Positions 17,339-25,368 of a stretch of DNA of 64,000 nt are shown in pieces (the first letter of the stretch is position 1; the number at the start of each line of letters is the position of its first letter). A model generated the notes under the pieces. It was not told the DNA's origin, did not search any database, and saw only the letters and a program-made list of their open reading frames with translations. Origin of the DNA: Leptospira sanjuanensis. GTDB taxonomy: Bacteria > Spirochaetota > Leptospiria > Leptospirales > Leptospiraceae. Location of the stretch: positions 303,501 to 367,500 of the forward strand of contig NZ_JAIZBG010000002.1 in the NCBI RefSeq assembly GCF_022267325.1, read 5' to 3'. A program made the position numbers and the translations under genes.

Positions 17339-17680
17339 TTAAAATAATAATAACTTAATATTATCTAAAACTTCTTTCAAAGAAACTTTATTGACCGATT
17401 CAATAAACTCTGCTTCACGAATAGTCCAATCTAGGTTTTTAACTTGATCGGAAAGAACTACTCCATCGATTTTCCTTGATTTAATCAACACTTCGAATGG
17501 ATAACCTTTAATTTTACTTGTAATTGGACAAAATATTGCTAATCCAGTTTTCGAATTGTATTCCTTCGGTGATAATACAAGTGCAGGTCTACGACCTTTC
17601 TGTTCATGACCTGCTTGAGGAGTAAAGCTCAACCAAACTATATCTCCTTTCTCAGGAGTATATCTTTTACTCTTTACCAC
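17339..17680 (-). CDS. mazF: MazF/PemK-family toxin
   Basis: 113 residues. PEKGDIVWLSFTPQAGHEQK, GRRPALVLSPKEYN and CPITSKIKGYPFEV are the MazF signatures. mRNA interferase controlled by the MazE at 17674-17910, with which it overlaps. Distinct in sequence from the MazF at 3938. Confidence 0.92.
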   Translation of the reverse strand: MVKSKRYTPEKGDIVWLSFTPQAGHEQKGRRPALVLSPKEYNSKTGLAIFCPITSKIKGYPFEVLIKSRKIDGVVLSDQVKNLDWTIREAEFIESVNKVSLKEVLDNIKLLLF

Positions 17681-17910
17681 GCTTCCTTACCTATCGAATT
17701 ACCAGTAGATATTTCAGAATGAAGATTTTGTTTTGTAATTTTAGAGAGTTTTTCTTCCAATGAGGCCTTTCTCATTGGATATATTACAATCTTATCCCCT
17801 TCATATTGTAATTCAACGTGGCTTCCGTCATTTAACTCTAATTCCGTTGCCATTGCTTTTGGAATTCTAATTCCTAAGCTATTTCCCCATTTTTGAATAA
17901 TTGATTCCAT
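17674..17910 (-). CDS. mazE: MazE/AbrB-family antitoxin
   Basis: 78 residues; SIIQKWGNSLGIRIPKAMAT is the MazE DNA-binding hairpin, and the tail beginning LHSEISTG would block MazF. Operator at 17920-17936. Confidence 0.92.
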   Translation of the reverse strand: MESIIQKWGNSLGIRIPKAMATELELNDGSHVELQYEGDKIVIYPMRKASLEEKLSKITKQNLHSEISTGNSIGKEAW

Positions 17911-17919
17911 AAATCCCTA

Positions 17920-17936
17920 TATATACATTGTATATA
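17920..17936 (-). promoter_or_regulatory. mazEF operator
   Basis: TATATAC-ATT-GTATATA palindrome 9 bp upstream of the mazE start. Confidence 0.6.
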
Positions 17937-18054
17937 CTTTTGAAAATTTGTCAGTAATTTTTTAGAGTCAAATTTAACGATTTCGAAATGAATTTCTTTC
18001 TTTAAGATTTGTAAGGGAAGTCACAACTATCTACATATTTTTTTGGGCTATTGC

Positions 18055-18234
18055 AACTAACGACGCAGGTTTCTCGACGTTTGCGGTTCTGGAGCGCGTC
18101 GCGCGGAAGAATTGGAACTCGGTTCGAGCGACCTTAGTCGCGTCTCGCGAACCGAAGTGACAAAGCGAATGTGCCGAAGGCCAAGCGAGAGTTGCGGAGC
18201 AATCTCGAAGCGCCGCGAGAAGCCGCAGTTATGC
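18055..18234 (-). repeat. attC-like site 19 (family B)
   Basis: 180 bp, cores AACTAAC and GTTATGC. Stem GGTTTCTCG/CGAGAAGCC with one T.G; second hairpin GCGAC-ctta-GTCGC; third GCCGAAGGC. Confidence 0.85.
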
Positions 18235-18251
18235 GAAGTTGGGCAATAAAT

Positions 18252-18554
18252 TCAACCAGTTCTTTGAAGCGTTTGAATATTATCTAATTTGAGCTTTAAC
18301 TTCTCTTTCTGTTTTCTTATTTCTAAATCATTTTGAAGATTTATCCAAAATTTATCAGACATTCCGAAAAATTTAGCCAATCTCAAAGACATATCGATTG
18401 TGATTTTACGCTTATCGTGCAAAATCTCTAATACTGTAGAAGTGGAAACATGTAGCTCTTTTGCCAGTCTATATGGAGTTACTTCTAATGGATCCAAAAA
18501 CTCTTCTCTGAGGATTTGAGAGACTGTGGGTGTCGGAATTCTTTTAGTTTTCAT
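18252..18554 (-). CDS. higA: HigA-type HTH antitoxin
   Basis: About 100 residues from the ATG at 18554. PTVSQILREEFLDPLEVTPY then RLAKELHVSTSTVLEILHDK is the HigA/VapI helix-turn-helix, with FFGMSDKFWINLQNDLEI typical of the family. Represses its operon and neutralises HigB (18566-18847). A longer frame starting at 18569 overlaps higB. Confidence 0.9.
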   Translation of the reverse strand: MKTKRIPTPTVSQILREEFLDPLEVTPYRLAKELHVSTSTVLEILHDKRKITIDMSLRLAKFFGMSDKFWINLQNDLEIRKQKEKLKLKLDNIQTLQRTG

Positions 18555-18565
18555 AATAAGTCTCC

Positions 18566-18847
18566 TCAATGATAATCAGCGATAGACACATCAAAGCAAT
18601 TTCCATCAGCGAATTTAAATGTAATTCTCCACTGGTCATTTATCCTGATTGAACAATAATTCTTTAAGTTCCCTTTTAAATGCTCAAATCTATTAGCTGG
18701 TGGACTCTTTAAATCTTCTTCTTTTTCAGCATTTTCTAGAATGAGAAGTTTGATTAGCGCCCTACTCTGTATTTCCGGAGGAATTTTCTTTGAGAATTCT
18801 TGATGAAAAATCCTCTCAGTTTCTTTATCTCCGAAAGATTTGATCAT
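18566..18847 (-). CDS. higB: HigB/RelE-superfamily toxin (plasmid killer type)
   Basis: 93 residues; IKSFGDKETERIFHQEFSKK, LKSPPANRFEHLKGNLKNYC and IRINDQWRITFKFADGNCFD match the HigB killer-protein family. Ribosome-dependent mRNA cleavage is the known family activity. Toxin first, HigA behind. Palindromic element at 18854-18876. Confidence 0.92.
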   Translation of the reverse strand: MIKSFGDKETERIFHQEFSKKIPPEIQSRALIKLLILENAEKEEDLKSPPANRFEHLKGNLKNYCSIRINDQWRITFKFADGNCFDVSIADYH

Positions 18848-18853
18848 TTATCC

Positions 18854-18876
18854 ATATAGTCGCATTGCGGATATAT
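18854..18876 (-). promoter_or_regulatory. higBA operator-like repeat
   Basis: ATATA-gt-CGC-att-GCG-ga-TATAT lies 6 bp upstream of the higB start. Confidence 0.5.
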
Positions 18877-18978
18877 CTGTCAATCCGATATACTTTAATT
18901 TAACTTTAAAAATACTATGACGAGGAAGACAAATCGAACATTTTTCTACTTTCTAAAAAAAGTCTTTTGCCCAATTTC

Positions 18979-19159
18979 GCATAACGAAAGAGTCTCCTCG
19001 ACGTTGCGTCTCCGAGCGCTTACGCGCGAAGGAGTTGGCACGAGGTTCGAGTGAGCCTTAGCGAACGTCCCGCGAACCGAAGTGGCAAAGCAATGTGCCG
19101 GAGGCCGGAGTGAGGGTCGCATGAGCGATCCCGAACGAAGCGAGGAGACGAAGTTAAGC
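18979..19159 (-). repeat. attC-like site 20 (family A)
   Basis: 181 bp, cores GCATAAC and GTTAAGC; internal modules largely as in site 1. Confidence 0.85.
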
Positions 19160-19176
19160 GACGTTGTGATTTTTAG

Positions 19177-19527
19177 TTAATCAAAAAGAGTTTTTTCTTT
19201 TGATATAATTAAATTAATTTGAATTTCTAGATTGGGAATTTTAGTTATTACCAAATCCCAAACAATATCATAATCCACTACAAAGTAACCATGAATTAAG
19301 CGATTCCGGGTAGCCGACAGCTTTTTCCATTCCACATCGGAATATTTTTTCTTGAATGAATCTGATAGTTTATTAGAAGCCTCGCCTATTATCTCAATGC
19401 TTCTAACGAAAGCTCTTTTCATTAAATCATCAGAAACGAACTGATCACGATTTAATTTTTTCGATTCAATCTGTAAGAAAATAATCTCTTCTTTAATGTG
19501 ATTTATATAACCTAAATCAGATTTCAA
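19177..19527 (-). CDS. hepT: HepT-type HEPN toxin
   Basis: 116 residues. ATRNRLIHGYFVVDYDIVWD contains the R-x4-H-x-Y HEPN motif of HepT RNases (DUF86), and IGEASNKLSDSFKKKY is the preceding family helix. HepT toxins are inactivated by AMPylation by MntA-like nucleotidyltransferases; that partner overlaps upstream (19517-19813). Confidence 0.9.
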   Translation of the reverse strand: MKSDLGYINHIKEEIIFLQIESKKLNRDQFVSDDLMKRAFVRSIEIIGEASNKLSDSFKKKYSDVEWKKLSATRNRLIHGYFVVDYDIVWDLVITKIPNLEIQINLIISKEKTLFD

Positions 19528-19813
19528 TAAGAATTGCCTCAGAAAGTATAAAATCTCGTAAATCTTTAGTAAGAGACTCTTCAGTTAATAGATCAACGTG
19601 AGTATTTAAAAGATCTTCCAATCGGAAGGAAAGATCCATAAAGCTATCAAAGTTTTTCTTACCAGAATGGAATTGAACAAGAATATCTACGTCACTACCT
19701 TCATGATTTTCATTTCTCGCAACGGAACCAAAAAGCAAAAGTTTTTGAACTCCTAAATTTAGGAGTTCTTGCTTATGTTCGACTAATATATCTTTAACTT
19801 CGCCGGAATTCAT
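19517..19813 (-). CDS. mntA: MntA-type nucleotidyltransferase antitoxin
   Basis: 98 residues; LLFGSVARNENHEGSDVDIL is the GSx10DxD minimal nucleotidyltransferase motif, followed by a third acidic residue in NTHVDLLTEES. AMPylates the HepT tyrosine to neutralise it in characterised systems. Overlaps hepT by 11 bp. A second, divergent hepT-mntA cassette is at 53440-54064. Confidence 0.9.
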   Translation of the reverse strand: MNSGEVKDILVEHKQELLNLGVQKLLLFGSVARNENHEGSDVDILVQFHSGKKNFDSFMDLSFRLEDLLNTHVDLLTEESLTKDLRDFILSEAILIEI

Positions 19814-19928
19814 ACTTACTAATGATTTGTTCAGTAATTTTCTTTTCTCGCTTAATAAATGTCAAGATTATTTAGATCCGGCAATTTCTAATCTACTTTC
19901 ATTCTAAAGTGATTTTTCTCACAATGTC

Positions 19929-20107
19929 GCTTAACGAAAGAGTCTCCTCGACGTTGCGTCCCTGAAGCGCATCTGCGCGAAGGGTTGGCACGAGGTTCGA
20001 GGCGCCTTAGCGCCGTCCCGCGAACCGAAGTGACAAAGCAATGTGCCGGAGGCCGGAGTGAGGGTCGCATGAGCGATCCCGAACGAAGCGAGGAGACGAA
20101 GTTAGGC
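19929..20107 (-). repeat. attC-like site 21 (family A)
   Basis: 179 bp, cores GCTTAAC and GTTAGGC; CCTGAAGCGC first hairpin; GGCGC-ctta-GCGCC second. Confidence 0.85.
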
Positions 20108-20125
20108 GAAGTGATGCAAAATACA

Positions 20126-20671
20126 CTACAAGCATCCTTCTACTAAATTTAATTCGGGATATCTTCCAACACTAATTGATGTAATATTCTTATTATTTGT
20201 CTCAAAAATAATTCCATAATTTTTATCTGATTTATCCACTGGCTTATAAGTATATTCCAAGTAGTTTGTATAATGCCCGCGCGTTTCTTCTAACTTTTCT
20301 TTATATACACTTTTTAATTTAGCTAATGAATCTCCTATTTTAATGCCAGAAATTGTTTCATTCTCTGGCTTGTATAAGTAAATTCGTGCAAGTTTCATGT
20401 TATTTTTAGCAGGTCCAGTAAACATAAAGCCCAAGCTAGAAGTAGAATTTTTGAAATAATAGAAAGCGCAATTTTGCTCTACTAACGGATCCTCTTCTAT
20501 TTTCAATTTTTGACCTGTCACTTTTTCAATTTCAACAACACTCATACCAATAAGAATTTTACCAACGCCACGAATGTGAATTTTGTATTTCTCAACGGTA
20601 AGCGGTAGATCCTGTGCAAAGCCAATTTGAGCATAACAGACTGCTAAAAGTATTAGTATTTTCTTAATCAT
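20126..20671 (-). CDS. Exported protein, unknown
   Basis: 181 residues from the ATG at 20671, which gives a signal peptide (MIKKILILLAVCYAQIGFAQ, cut probably after FAQ). The open frame continues 81 codons upstream through site 22, but that is site sequence and not protein. The mature protein has ILIGMSVVEIEKVTGQKLKI, an arrangement reminiscent of small periplasmic or SmpA/BLIP-like folds; two such half-repeats appear (GMSVVEIEK and IGDSLAKLKS). Function unknown. Confidence 0.6.
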   Translation of the reverse strand: MIKKILILLAVCYAQIGFAQDLPLTVEKYKIHIRGVGKILIGMSVVEIEKVTGQKLKIEEDPLVEQNCAFYYFKNSTSSLGFMFTGPAKNNMKLARIYLYKPENETISGIKIGDSLAKLKSVYKEKLEETRGHYTNYLEYTYKPVDKSDKNYGIIFETNNKNITSISVGRYPELNLVEGCL

Positions 20672-20706
20672 AAAACATGTTTTCCTGTAAAAAATTGCAT
20701 CATTTC

Positions 20707-20891
20707 GCCTAACGAAAGAGTCTCCTCGACGTTGCGTCTCCGAAGCGCTTGTGCGCGAAGGAGTTGGCACAAGGTTCGAGGCGCCTTGGCGCCGTCCCGC
20801 GAACCGAAGTGACAAAGCAATGTGTCGAAGACCGTAGTGAGTCCGAGCGGGAACCGTGAGTGACGAACGAAGCGAGGAGACGAAGTTATAC
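20707..20891 (-). repeat. attC-like site 22 (family A)
   Basis: 185 bp, cores GCCTAAC and GTTATAC; third hairpin GTC-GAA-GAC; fourth of the GAGCGGGAACCGTGAG type. Confidence 0.85.
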
Positions 20892-20907
20892 GCAGTTGCG
20901 GAATTTC

Positions 20908-20923
20908 GCGACACGGATGTCGC
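20908..20923. other. Hairpin at the 3' end of body 22
   Basis: GCGACA-cgga-TGTCGC. A counterpart (21662-21679) sits at the other end of the same body, so both ends carry a hairpin just inside the arms. The vapC-like stop is 5 bp away. Confidence 0.45.
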
Positions 20924-20927
20924 TGAA

Positions 20928-21347
20928 TTAAGTTTCGTTTCTTACTTTAATACTTAAATACTCATCTGGAGTAATGATGTTAAAGTTCTTAATTTTCTGA
21001 AGAGTTAATAAATCTTTGTCTCCAGTAATTAAATAGTCTACTTTTGCTGCAAAAGCAGACTCCAGAATGTGATAATCATCTCTATCTCTTAACTCTAAAT
21101 AATCTTGAATAGGTTTATTTTTAACAAGCGCAGTAATATCTCTGATTTCAGATAAAACAATCTGAATAAAATTATCATCAAGTTTGAATTTTGGTTTAGA
21201 GAGTGTAGATTCAATCTCAGCTAATATTTCTTTCGAAATATATCCTGTAAAAACCTCATCAATTAAATCTTGGAAAACAAGCCTTGGTTTTCCTCTAAAT
21301 AAAATAGCAGAGATGTAAATATTAGTATCTAATAATACCTTCAACAT
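20928..21347 (-). CDS. PIN-domain toxin, COG1569 type
   Basis: 139 residues. LKVLLDTNIYISAILFRGKP, EILAEIESTLSKPKF, LRDRDDYHILESAFAAKVDY and LITGDKDLLTL are the motifs of this PIN toxin family, with the acidic quartet intact. Follows its RHH antitoxin (21350-21595) by 2 bp. Confidence 0.88.
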   Translation of the reverse strand: MLKVLLDTNIYISAILFRGKPRLVFQDLIDEVFTGYISKEILAEIESTLSKPKFKLDDNFIQIVLSEIRDITALVKNKPIQDYLELRDRDDYHILESAFAAKVDYLITGDKDLLTLQKIKNFNIITPDEYLSIKVRNET

Positions 21348-21349
21348 TA

Positions 21350-21595
21350 TTAAGAAGCATTTCTTTTATTTCTAACGGATTTAATTTCATTAAAAACATC
21401 CTTTTCAGAAATATTACTTCGATCAGTAACTTTTGAAGTGAAGTCAAAGATGGCTTGCCATCTAGTTTTTTTCTCAATATACGCTCTAGCGGCTTCACGA
21501 ATCAATTCTGACCTGGACCTGTGTTCCCTCTTTGCAATTTTATCGATTTCTTTTAAAAGTGCTTTTTCAAAGGAAATATTAACAGTCTGATTCAT
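21350..21595 (-). CDS. Ribbon-helix-helix antitoxin
   Basis: 81 residues; NQTVNISFEKALLKEIDKIA then KREHRSRSELIREAARAYIE is a CopG/RHH domain. The tail RSNISEKDVFNEIKSVRNKR would bind the PIN toxin downstream. Operator and promoter at 21603-21631. Confidence 0.88.
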   Translation of the reverse strand: MNQTVNISFEKALLKEIDKIAKREHRSRSELIREAARAYIEKKTRWQAIFDFTSKVTDRSNISEKDVFNEIKSVRNKRNAS

Positions 21596-21607
21596 AATCT
21601 AAATAAT

Positions 21608-21622
21608 ATACAATGATTGTAT
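21608..21622 (-). promoter_or_regulatory. Operator overlapping a sigma70-like promoter
   Basis: ATACAAT-G-ATTGTAT palindrome between TTGACA (21626-21631) and TATTAT (21603-21608) on the minus strand, spacer 17 bp. Confidence 0.7.
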
Positions 21623-21661
21623 GCTTGTCAACCTAATTTCATCCTTTTCGCCCCTACTTCT

Positions 21662-21679
21662 CGCCACATGGATGTGGCG
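21662..21679. other. Hairpin at the 5' end of body 22
   Basis: CGCCACAT-gg-ATGTGGCG, a perfect inverted repeat upstream of the promoter of the PIN/RHH cassette, matching in position the hairpin at 20908. Confidence 0.5.
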
Positions 21680-21695
21680 TCTCCCCCGCAATTGC

Positions 21696-21875
21696 GTATA
21701 ACGAAAGAGTCTCCTCGACGTTGCGTGTCCAAGCGCTTTAAGCGCGCCGGACTTGGCACGAGGTTTGAGCGACCTTAGTCGCGTCCCGCGAACCGAAGTG
21801 ACAAAGCAATGTGTCGAAGACCGAAGTGAGGGGCGCATTAGCGATCCCGAACGAAGCGAGGAGACGAAGTTAGAC
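21696..21875 (-). repeat. attC-like site 23 (family A)
   Basis: 180 bp, cores GTATAAC and GTTAGAC; GTCCAAGCGC..GCGCCGGAC first hairpin; GTC-GAA-GAC third. Confidence 0.85.
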
Positions 21876-21892
21876 GGCGTCTGCTTTCAAGT

Positions 21893-22174
21893 TCAAGCAA
21901 TATGCTTGCGAGATTTAACCTTTACTTCTAAATCTAATGCGTGACAGACTTTCAAGAAAGTAGCTAAATTGCAGTTAATTCCATTTTCAATTTTCGAAAG
22001 TTGTTGCTGAGTCACGTGAGCTAATTTCGCTAATTCAGATTGAGAAAGCCCTTTCTTTTCTCTTAAATCATGTAATTCCAAAGATAAATTAATTAGTTCT
22101 TTTTCTTCTTGAAACTTTTCTTTGAATTTCGCATTTTTAATTTTAGATTTTAAATGTGTTCTGAATGATTTCAT
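21893..22174 (-). CDS. XRE-family HTH antitoxin
   Basis: 93 residues; LREKKGLSQSELAKLAHVTQ and QQLSKIENGINCNLATFLKV form the helix-turn-helix. A lysine-rich N-terminus precedes it. Follows the RelE-like toxin with an ATGA overlap. Two diverged relatives of this cassette occur at 52480 and 61647. Confidence 0.88.
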   Translation of the reverse strand: MKSFRTHLKSKIKNAKFKEKFQEEKELINLSLELHDLREKKGLSQSELAKLAHVTQQQLSKIENGINCNLATFLKVCHALDLEVKVKSRKHIA

Positions 22175-22554
22175 GATAATAACTTCCCTATTTCTTTTTC
22201 CGGATATTTTTTAAGAAACTTCTCTCTTCTCTTCATTGCTTTATCAATTTCAGTTTTCGGAACTTTATCAGACCGTTTAATAAAATGATTCGTTAGTATA
22301 ACATAGTCTTTATAACAGAAGAAATATAATATACGAACCTGATCGCCGGAAAGTTTAATTCTTAGCTCATGAATTCCGTTTTTTAAAATATCAGCGTAAG
22401 GTCTTGGTAAATTTGGACCTAATTCTTCAAGTTTCTCGATCCAAGCTAATATCTTTGCTTGATTTCGTTCATCCTTAGAATTGATAAAAGTTTCGATTTC
22501 ACTTTCTTCGTTCTCAGATTCCGAGTAATAGTAAACTTTCCATTTTCTCGCCAC
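22171..22554 (-). CDS. RelE/HigB-like toxin (Gp49 type)
   Basis: 127 residues; RNQAKILAWIEKLEELGPNL, PRPYADILKNGIHELRIKLS and QVRILYFFCYKDYVILTNHF are the phage Gp49/HigB-like toxin motifs. Likely ribosome-dependent RNase. This is the intact relative of the two frameshifted genes at 52758-53142 and 61925-62309, which lets the frameshift be located. Confidence 0.88.
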   Translation of the reverse strand: MARKWKVYYYSESENEESEIETFINSKDERNQAKILAWIEKLEELGPNLPRPYADILKNGIHELRIKLSGDQVRILYFFCYKDYVILTNHFIKRSDKVPKTEIDKAMKRREKFLKKYPEKEIGKLLS

Positions 22555-22564
22555 AAATCAATTT

Positions 22565-22580
22565 ACATCATATAAGATGT
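22565..22580 (-). promoter_or_regulatory. Operator-like palindrome
   Basis: ACATC-atataa-GATGT, 10 bp upstream of the toxin start, followed by a TTGACA box on the minus strand. Confidence 0.55.
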
Positions 22581-22653
22581 ATTGTCAACCGCGAAATAGT
22601 CAAAACGACTTTAAATAGTAAATCAAGTTGCAAGTCCATTTTTAGCAGATGCC

Positions 22654-22832
22654 GTCTAACGAAAGAGTCTCCTCGACGTTGCGTCTCCGAGCGCTTACGC
22701 GCGAAGGAGTTGGCACGAGGTTCGAGGCGCCTTAGCGCCGGCTCGCGAACCGAAGTGACAAAGCAATGTGGCGAAGCCCGTAGTGAGGGGCGCATTAGCG
22801 ATCCCGAACGGAGCGAGGAGATGAAGTTAGGC
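22654..22832 (-). repeat. attC-like site 24 (family A, twin of site 41)
   Basis: 179 bp, cores GTCTAAC and GTTAGGC. Shares with site 41 the rare right end CGGAGCGAGGAGATGAAG and every internal module, yet both neighbouring bodies differ. Confidence 0.87.
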
Positions 22833-22868
22833 GTTCGTTGTCGCTTATTAAAGTATTCCTATTACTGA

Positions 22869-23537
22869 TTACTTTCCATCATTGGATTTCGATGATACAA
22901 ACCAAGAAGCGACGAAGCCGGTGAAAGTTCCAAACAAACCAACTCCGGTCGTCATTAAAATCGCCGCTATCAATCTACCCTCAGTTGTAACAGGAAATCT
23001 ATCTCCATAACCTACTGTTGTAACCGTTGTATAAGACCACCAAAGAGCGTCTTCCGCAGTCTTAATATTACTATTCGGATCATCTTCAACCTGAAGAATT
23101 GAAATCGACGAAAAGATAATAATTACAAACGCGATTAAAGCAACAGAAGAGAATGCACCTTGTGCCTTATTTTTAAAAATGAAATGAATTAAGTTTTTTG
23201 TAGATCGTAATGCTCTAAGAACTCGTAAAAGCCGAATTAACCTGAATAGTCGCCCTGCCCTAAAATAATCTAAAGTAGGAATACTCGAAAGCAAATCGAT
23301 CCATCCCCATTTTAAATACGAGAGCTTGCTTTCCGCAGTGAATAACTTGTATGTAAAATCAAAGATGAAAAAGATGCAAATCAGATTATCGATAAAATTT
23401 AATAATCTTTCTAATTCTGAATCAAGTTTAATGAAAGAACTTAGCAATAACGCCGTTAAAACGTAAACAGATAATACAACCGTCGCCAGATCGATAATTG
23501 CGAAAGGAACTTGCCTTTGAGTTTCTTCATTTTCCAT
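22869..23537 (-). CDS. Voltage-gated potassium channel
   Basis: 222 residues with six transmembrane segments. The S4 segment RAGRLFRLIRLLRVLRALRS carries regularly spaced arginines, and the pore loop WWSYTTVTTVGYGD holds the K+ selectivity filter. Short tail, no cytoplasmic RCK or cyclic-nucleotide domain, so of KvAP-like size. It acts in the inner membrane. An ion channel as a lone gene in a cassette is unusual; several defence systems use channels, but no partner is here. Confidence 0.9.
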   Translation of the reverse strand: MENEETQRQVPFAIIDLATVVLSVYVLTALLLSSFIKLDSELERLLNFIDNLICIFFIFDFTYKLFTAESKLSYLKWGWIDLLSSIPTLDYFRAGRLFRLIRLLRVLRALRSTKNLIHFIFKNKAQGAFSSVALIAFVIIIFSSISILQVEDDPNSNIKTAEDALWWSYTTVTTVGYGDRFPVTTEGRLIAAILMTTGVGLFGTFTGFVASWFVSSKSNDGK

Positions 23538-23570
23538 TTAATCTTCTTTAATGATTATTGCGACAATGAC

Positions 23571-23750
23571 GCCTAACGAAAGAGTCTCCTCGACGTTGCG
23601 TCCCTGAAGCGCATTTGCGCGAAGGGTTGGCACGAGGTTCGAGCGACCTTAGCGCCGTCTCGCGAACCGATGTGACAAAGCAATGTGGCTTTAGCCCGAA
23701 GTGAGGGTCGCATTAGCGATCCCGAACGAAGCGAGGAGACGAAGTTATGC
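23571..23750 (-). repeat. attC-like site 25 (family A)
   Basis: 180 bp, cores GCCTAAC and GTTATGC; the second hairpin mixes GCGAC and GCGCC halves and is poorly paired. Confidence 0.85.
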
Positions 23751-23768
23751 GAAGTGGCTGATTGTTAT

Positions 23769-24068
23769 TTAAGCGTTTTTACTCTTTAAATGTATTACTG
23801 GCTCAGCATCCAGTGCTTTTGCAAGTCGGTTAATCAATGACAATGATAAGTTCTTATAATTTCCTGATTCAATGCGTGCTATCGCTGGTTGAGAAGTGCC
23901 AATTTTCTCTGCTAAATCCTTTTGAGTCAGATTTCTCTTTTTTCTCAATTTGATAATTTCTTTGGCTAAAGTAAACTCATTGGAAAGAGCTTCATAATCT
24001 TTCTTAAAATCTTTATTTTTCAGCTCTTTATTTAGAAGTAAATCAAAGCTTTTCGTCTTAAGTTTCAT
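23769..24068 (-). CDS. XRE-family HTH antitoxin
   Basis: 99 residues; LRKKRNLTQKDLAEKIGTSQ then PAIARIESGNYKNLSLSLIN is the helix-turn-helix, preceded by a lysine-rich N-terminus. Overlaps the toxin upstream by ATGA. Likely represses through the 26-bp palindrome at 24405. Confidence 0.9.
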   Translation of the reverse strand: MKLKTKSFDLLLNKELKNKDFKKDYEALSNEFTLAKEIIKLRKKRNLTQKDLAEKIGTSQPAIARIESGNYKNLSLSLINRLAKALDAEPVIHLKSKNA

Positions 24069-24400
24069 ACTTGCTCTCCTCTATAAGTCTTCATCAACTT
24101 GAAGGCCTTAGTCAATTGATCTTTACTCGTCTTTTGCTCTTTCTTTATATATCCTGAAGTTAAAATAACAACGCGATCTTTCTCAAAGAAATAAAAGAAT
24201 CTACAAATATTAGAACCCTGTTTAATTCTTAGCTCGAAGAGCCCTTCGTAACCTTGAATTTTCTTAGAAAATGGTTCTCTTAATTCTGGCCCAAATTCTC
24301 CTAATAATTCAATCGTTCTAAATGCTTTGGCTTTAAGTTTGTTTTCCAGTTTTAAAAGAAACTCTTCCGCAGGTTCTAATAATTGGATTTTAAACTTCAC
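24065..24400 (-). CDS. RelE/HigB-like toxin (Gp49 type)
   Basis: 111 residues; KFKIQLLEPAEEFLLKLENK, FGPELREPFSKKIQGYEGLF, ELRIKQGSNICRFFYFFEKD and VVILTSGYIKKEQKT are the family motifs. Paired with the HTH antitoxin downstream. Confidence 0.9.
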   Translation of the reverse strand: MKFKIQLLEPAEEFLLKLENKLKAKAFRTIELLGEFGPELREPFSKKIQGYEGLFELRIKQGSNICRFFYFFEKDRVVILTSGYIKKEQKTSKDQLTKAFKLMKTYRGEQV

Positions 24401-24404
24401 TATT

Positions 24405-24430
24405 CAAATATATCAAATTTGATATATTTG
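24405..24430 (-). promoter_or_regulatory. 26-bp perfect operator palindrome in the promoter
   Basis: Each arm is CAAATATATCAAA. On the minus strand TTGACA (24429-24434) and TATATT (24407-24412) are 16 bp apart, so the operator fills the promoter spacer. Confidence 0.75.
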
Positions 24431-24465
24431 TCAATCCCAATTTCAATTTAGTTTTCAGCCATTTC

Positions 24466-24645
24466 GCATAACGAAAGAGTCTCCTCGACGTTGCGTGTCC
24501 AAGCGCTTTAAGCGCGCTGGACTTGGCACGAGGTTCGAGGCGTCTTAGCGCCGGCTCGCGAACCGAAGTGACAAAGCAATGTGTCGAAGACCGAAGTGAG
24601 GGGCGCATGAGCGATCCCGAACGAAGCGAGGAGACGAAGTTAGGC
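24466..24645 (-). repeat. attC-like site 26 (family A)
   Basis: 180 bp, cores GCATAAC and GTTAGGC; first hairpin GTCCAAGCGC..GCGCTGGAC, closed by G.T. Confidence 0.85.
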
Positions 24646-24661
24646 GACGGTTCGTATGTGT

Positions 24662-25333
24662 TTAATAATCTGCCTCGTACCCATGTCCATTTTTTCCATA
24701 AAAAATAAGCCATTTTGCAAGGGAAAAAAGAATATGTAATTTTGCATCCATTGAATCTTCTTCACTTTTTGGTGGAATCCTTATTGATTTTAGATATTCT
24801 AAATTATGTTTGATTGCTAATTTGTCTGCAATATCCATAAGTCTATTTCCGTAATCTAATGCTTCGTGAGACAGTTTAGAAATCCATGCTTCAGATGTTA
24901 ATTTTTCACCGATTAAATCTTCACAATCTCTGAGAAACTCACCTCGAAACACATTTGCATCAGCGACAGGAGATTGATACATTGGAACACCCTCAAGCTC
25001 TTTTGCTAATTCTATTACATAGTATCCATTGTAATTTTGAAAAAATTCTTCTTTTTCTATAGATTTGTCAGTTGTTTCATAAAGAGAATTGAGCCACATA
25101 TTTGCTTCGAAATCTCTTCCGACCATAGGAGCTTTTATGGTTTCGAATGGTGAAATTTGTAATTCATTCCAAATAACCAAAAGCTGTTCGAATGTATTTT
25201 CTTTTTTTCCTAATAGTTTCTCGATTAAATTAATTTTTTGTTTTTCTCGACTCTGAAGAATATTAAAGATTTTGATGTATTCGTTTTCGTATCCAGGTTT
25301 AGGCCTACCTAAAGGTCTCATATCTAATCCCAT
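24662..25333 (-). CDS. Unknown soluble protein
   Basis: 223 residues from the ATG at 25333 (MGLDMRPLGRPKPGYENEYI); the frame continues into site 27 but that part is site sequence. Helical, acidic, with conserved-looking motifs PVADANVFRGEFLRDCEDLI and YGKNGHGYEADY at the C-terminus. No family recognised with confidence. Single-gene cassette. Confidence 0.55.
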   Translation of the reverse strand: MGLDMRPLGRPKPGYENEYIKIFNILQSREKQKINLIEKLLGKKENTFEQLLVIWNELQISPFETIKAPMVGRDFEANMWLNSLYETTDKSIEKEEFFQNYNGYYVIELAKELEGVPMYQSPVADANVFRGEFLRDCEDLIGEKLTSEAWISKLSHEALDYGNRLMDIADKLAIKHNLEYLKSIRIPPKSEEDSMDAKLHILFSLAKWLIFYGKNGHGYEADY

Positions 25334-25368
25334 ATTGATCTCATTATATATTAAATTTTCGAACTGTC

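Noticed and set aside
20672..20914. N-terminal extension of the exported protein into site 22
   Set aside because: The extension is translated site sequence. The internal ATG at 20671 starts a proper signal peptide. The same reasoning shortens the genes at 15471, 24662, 39706, 43327, 48409 and 49600.
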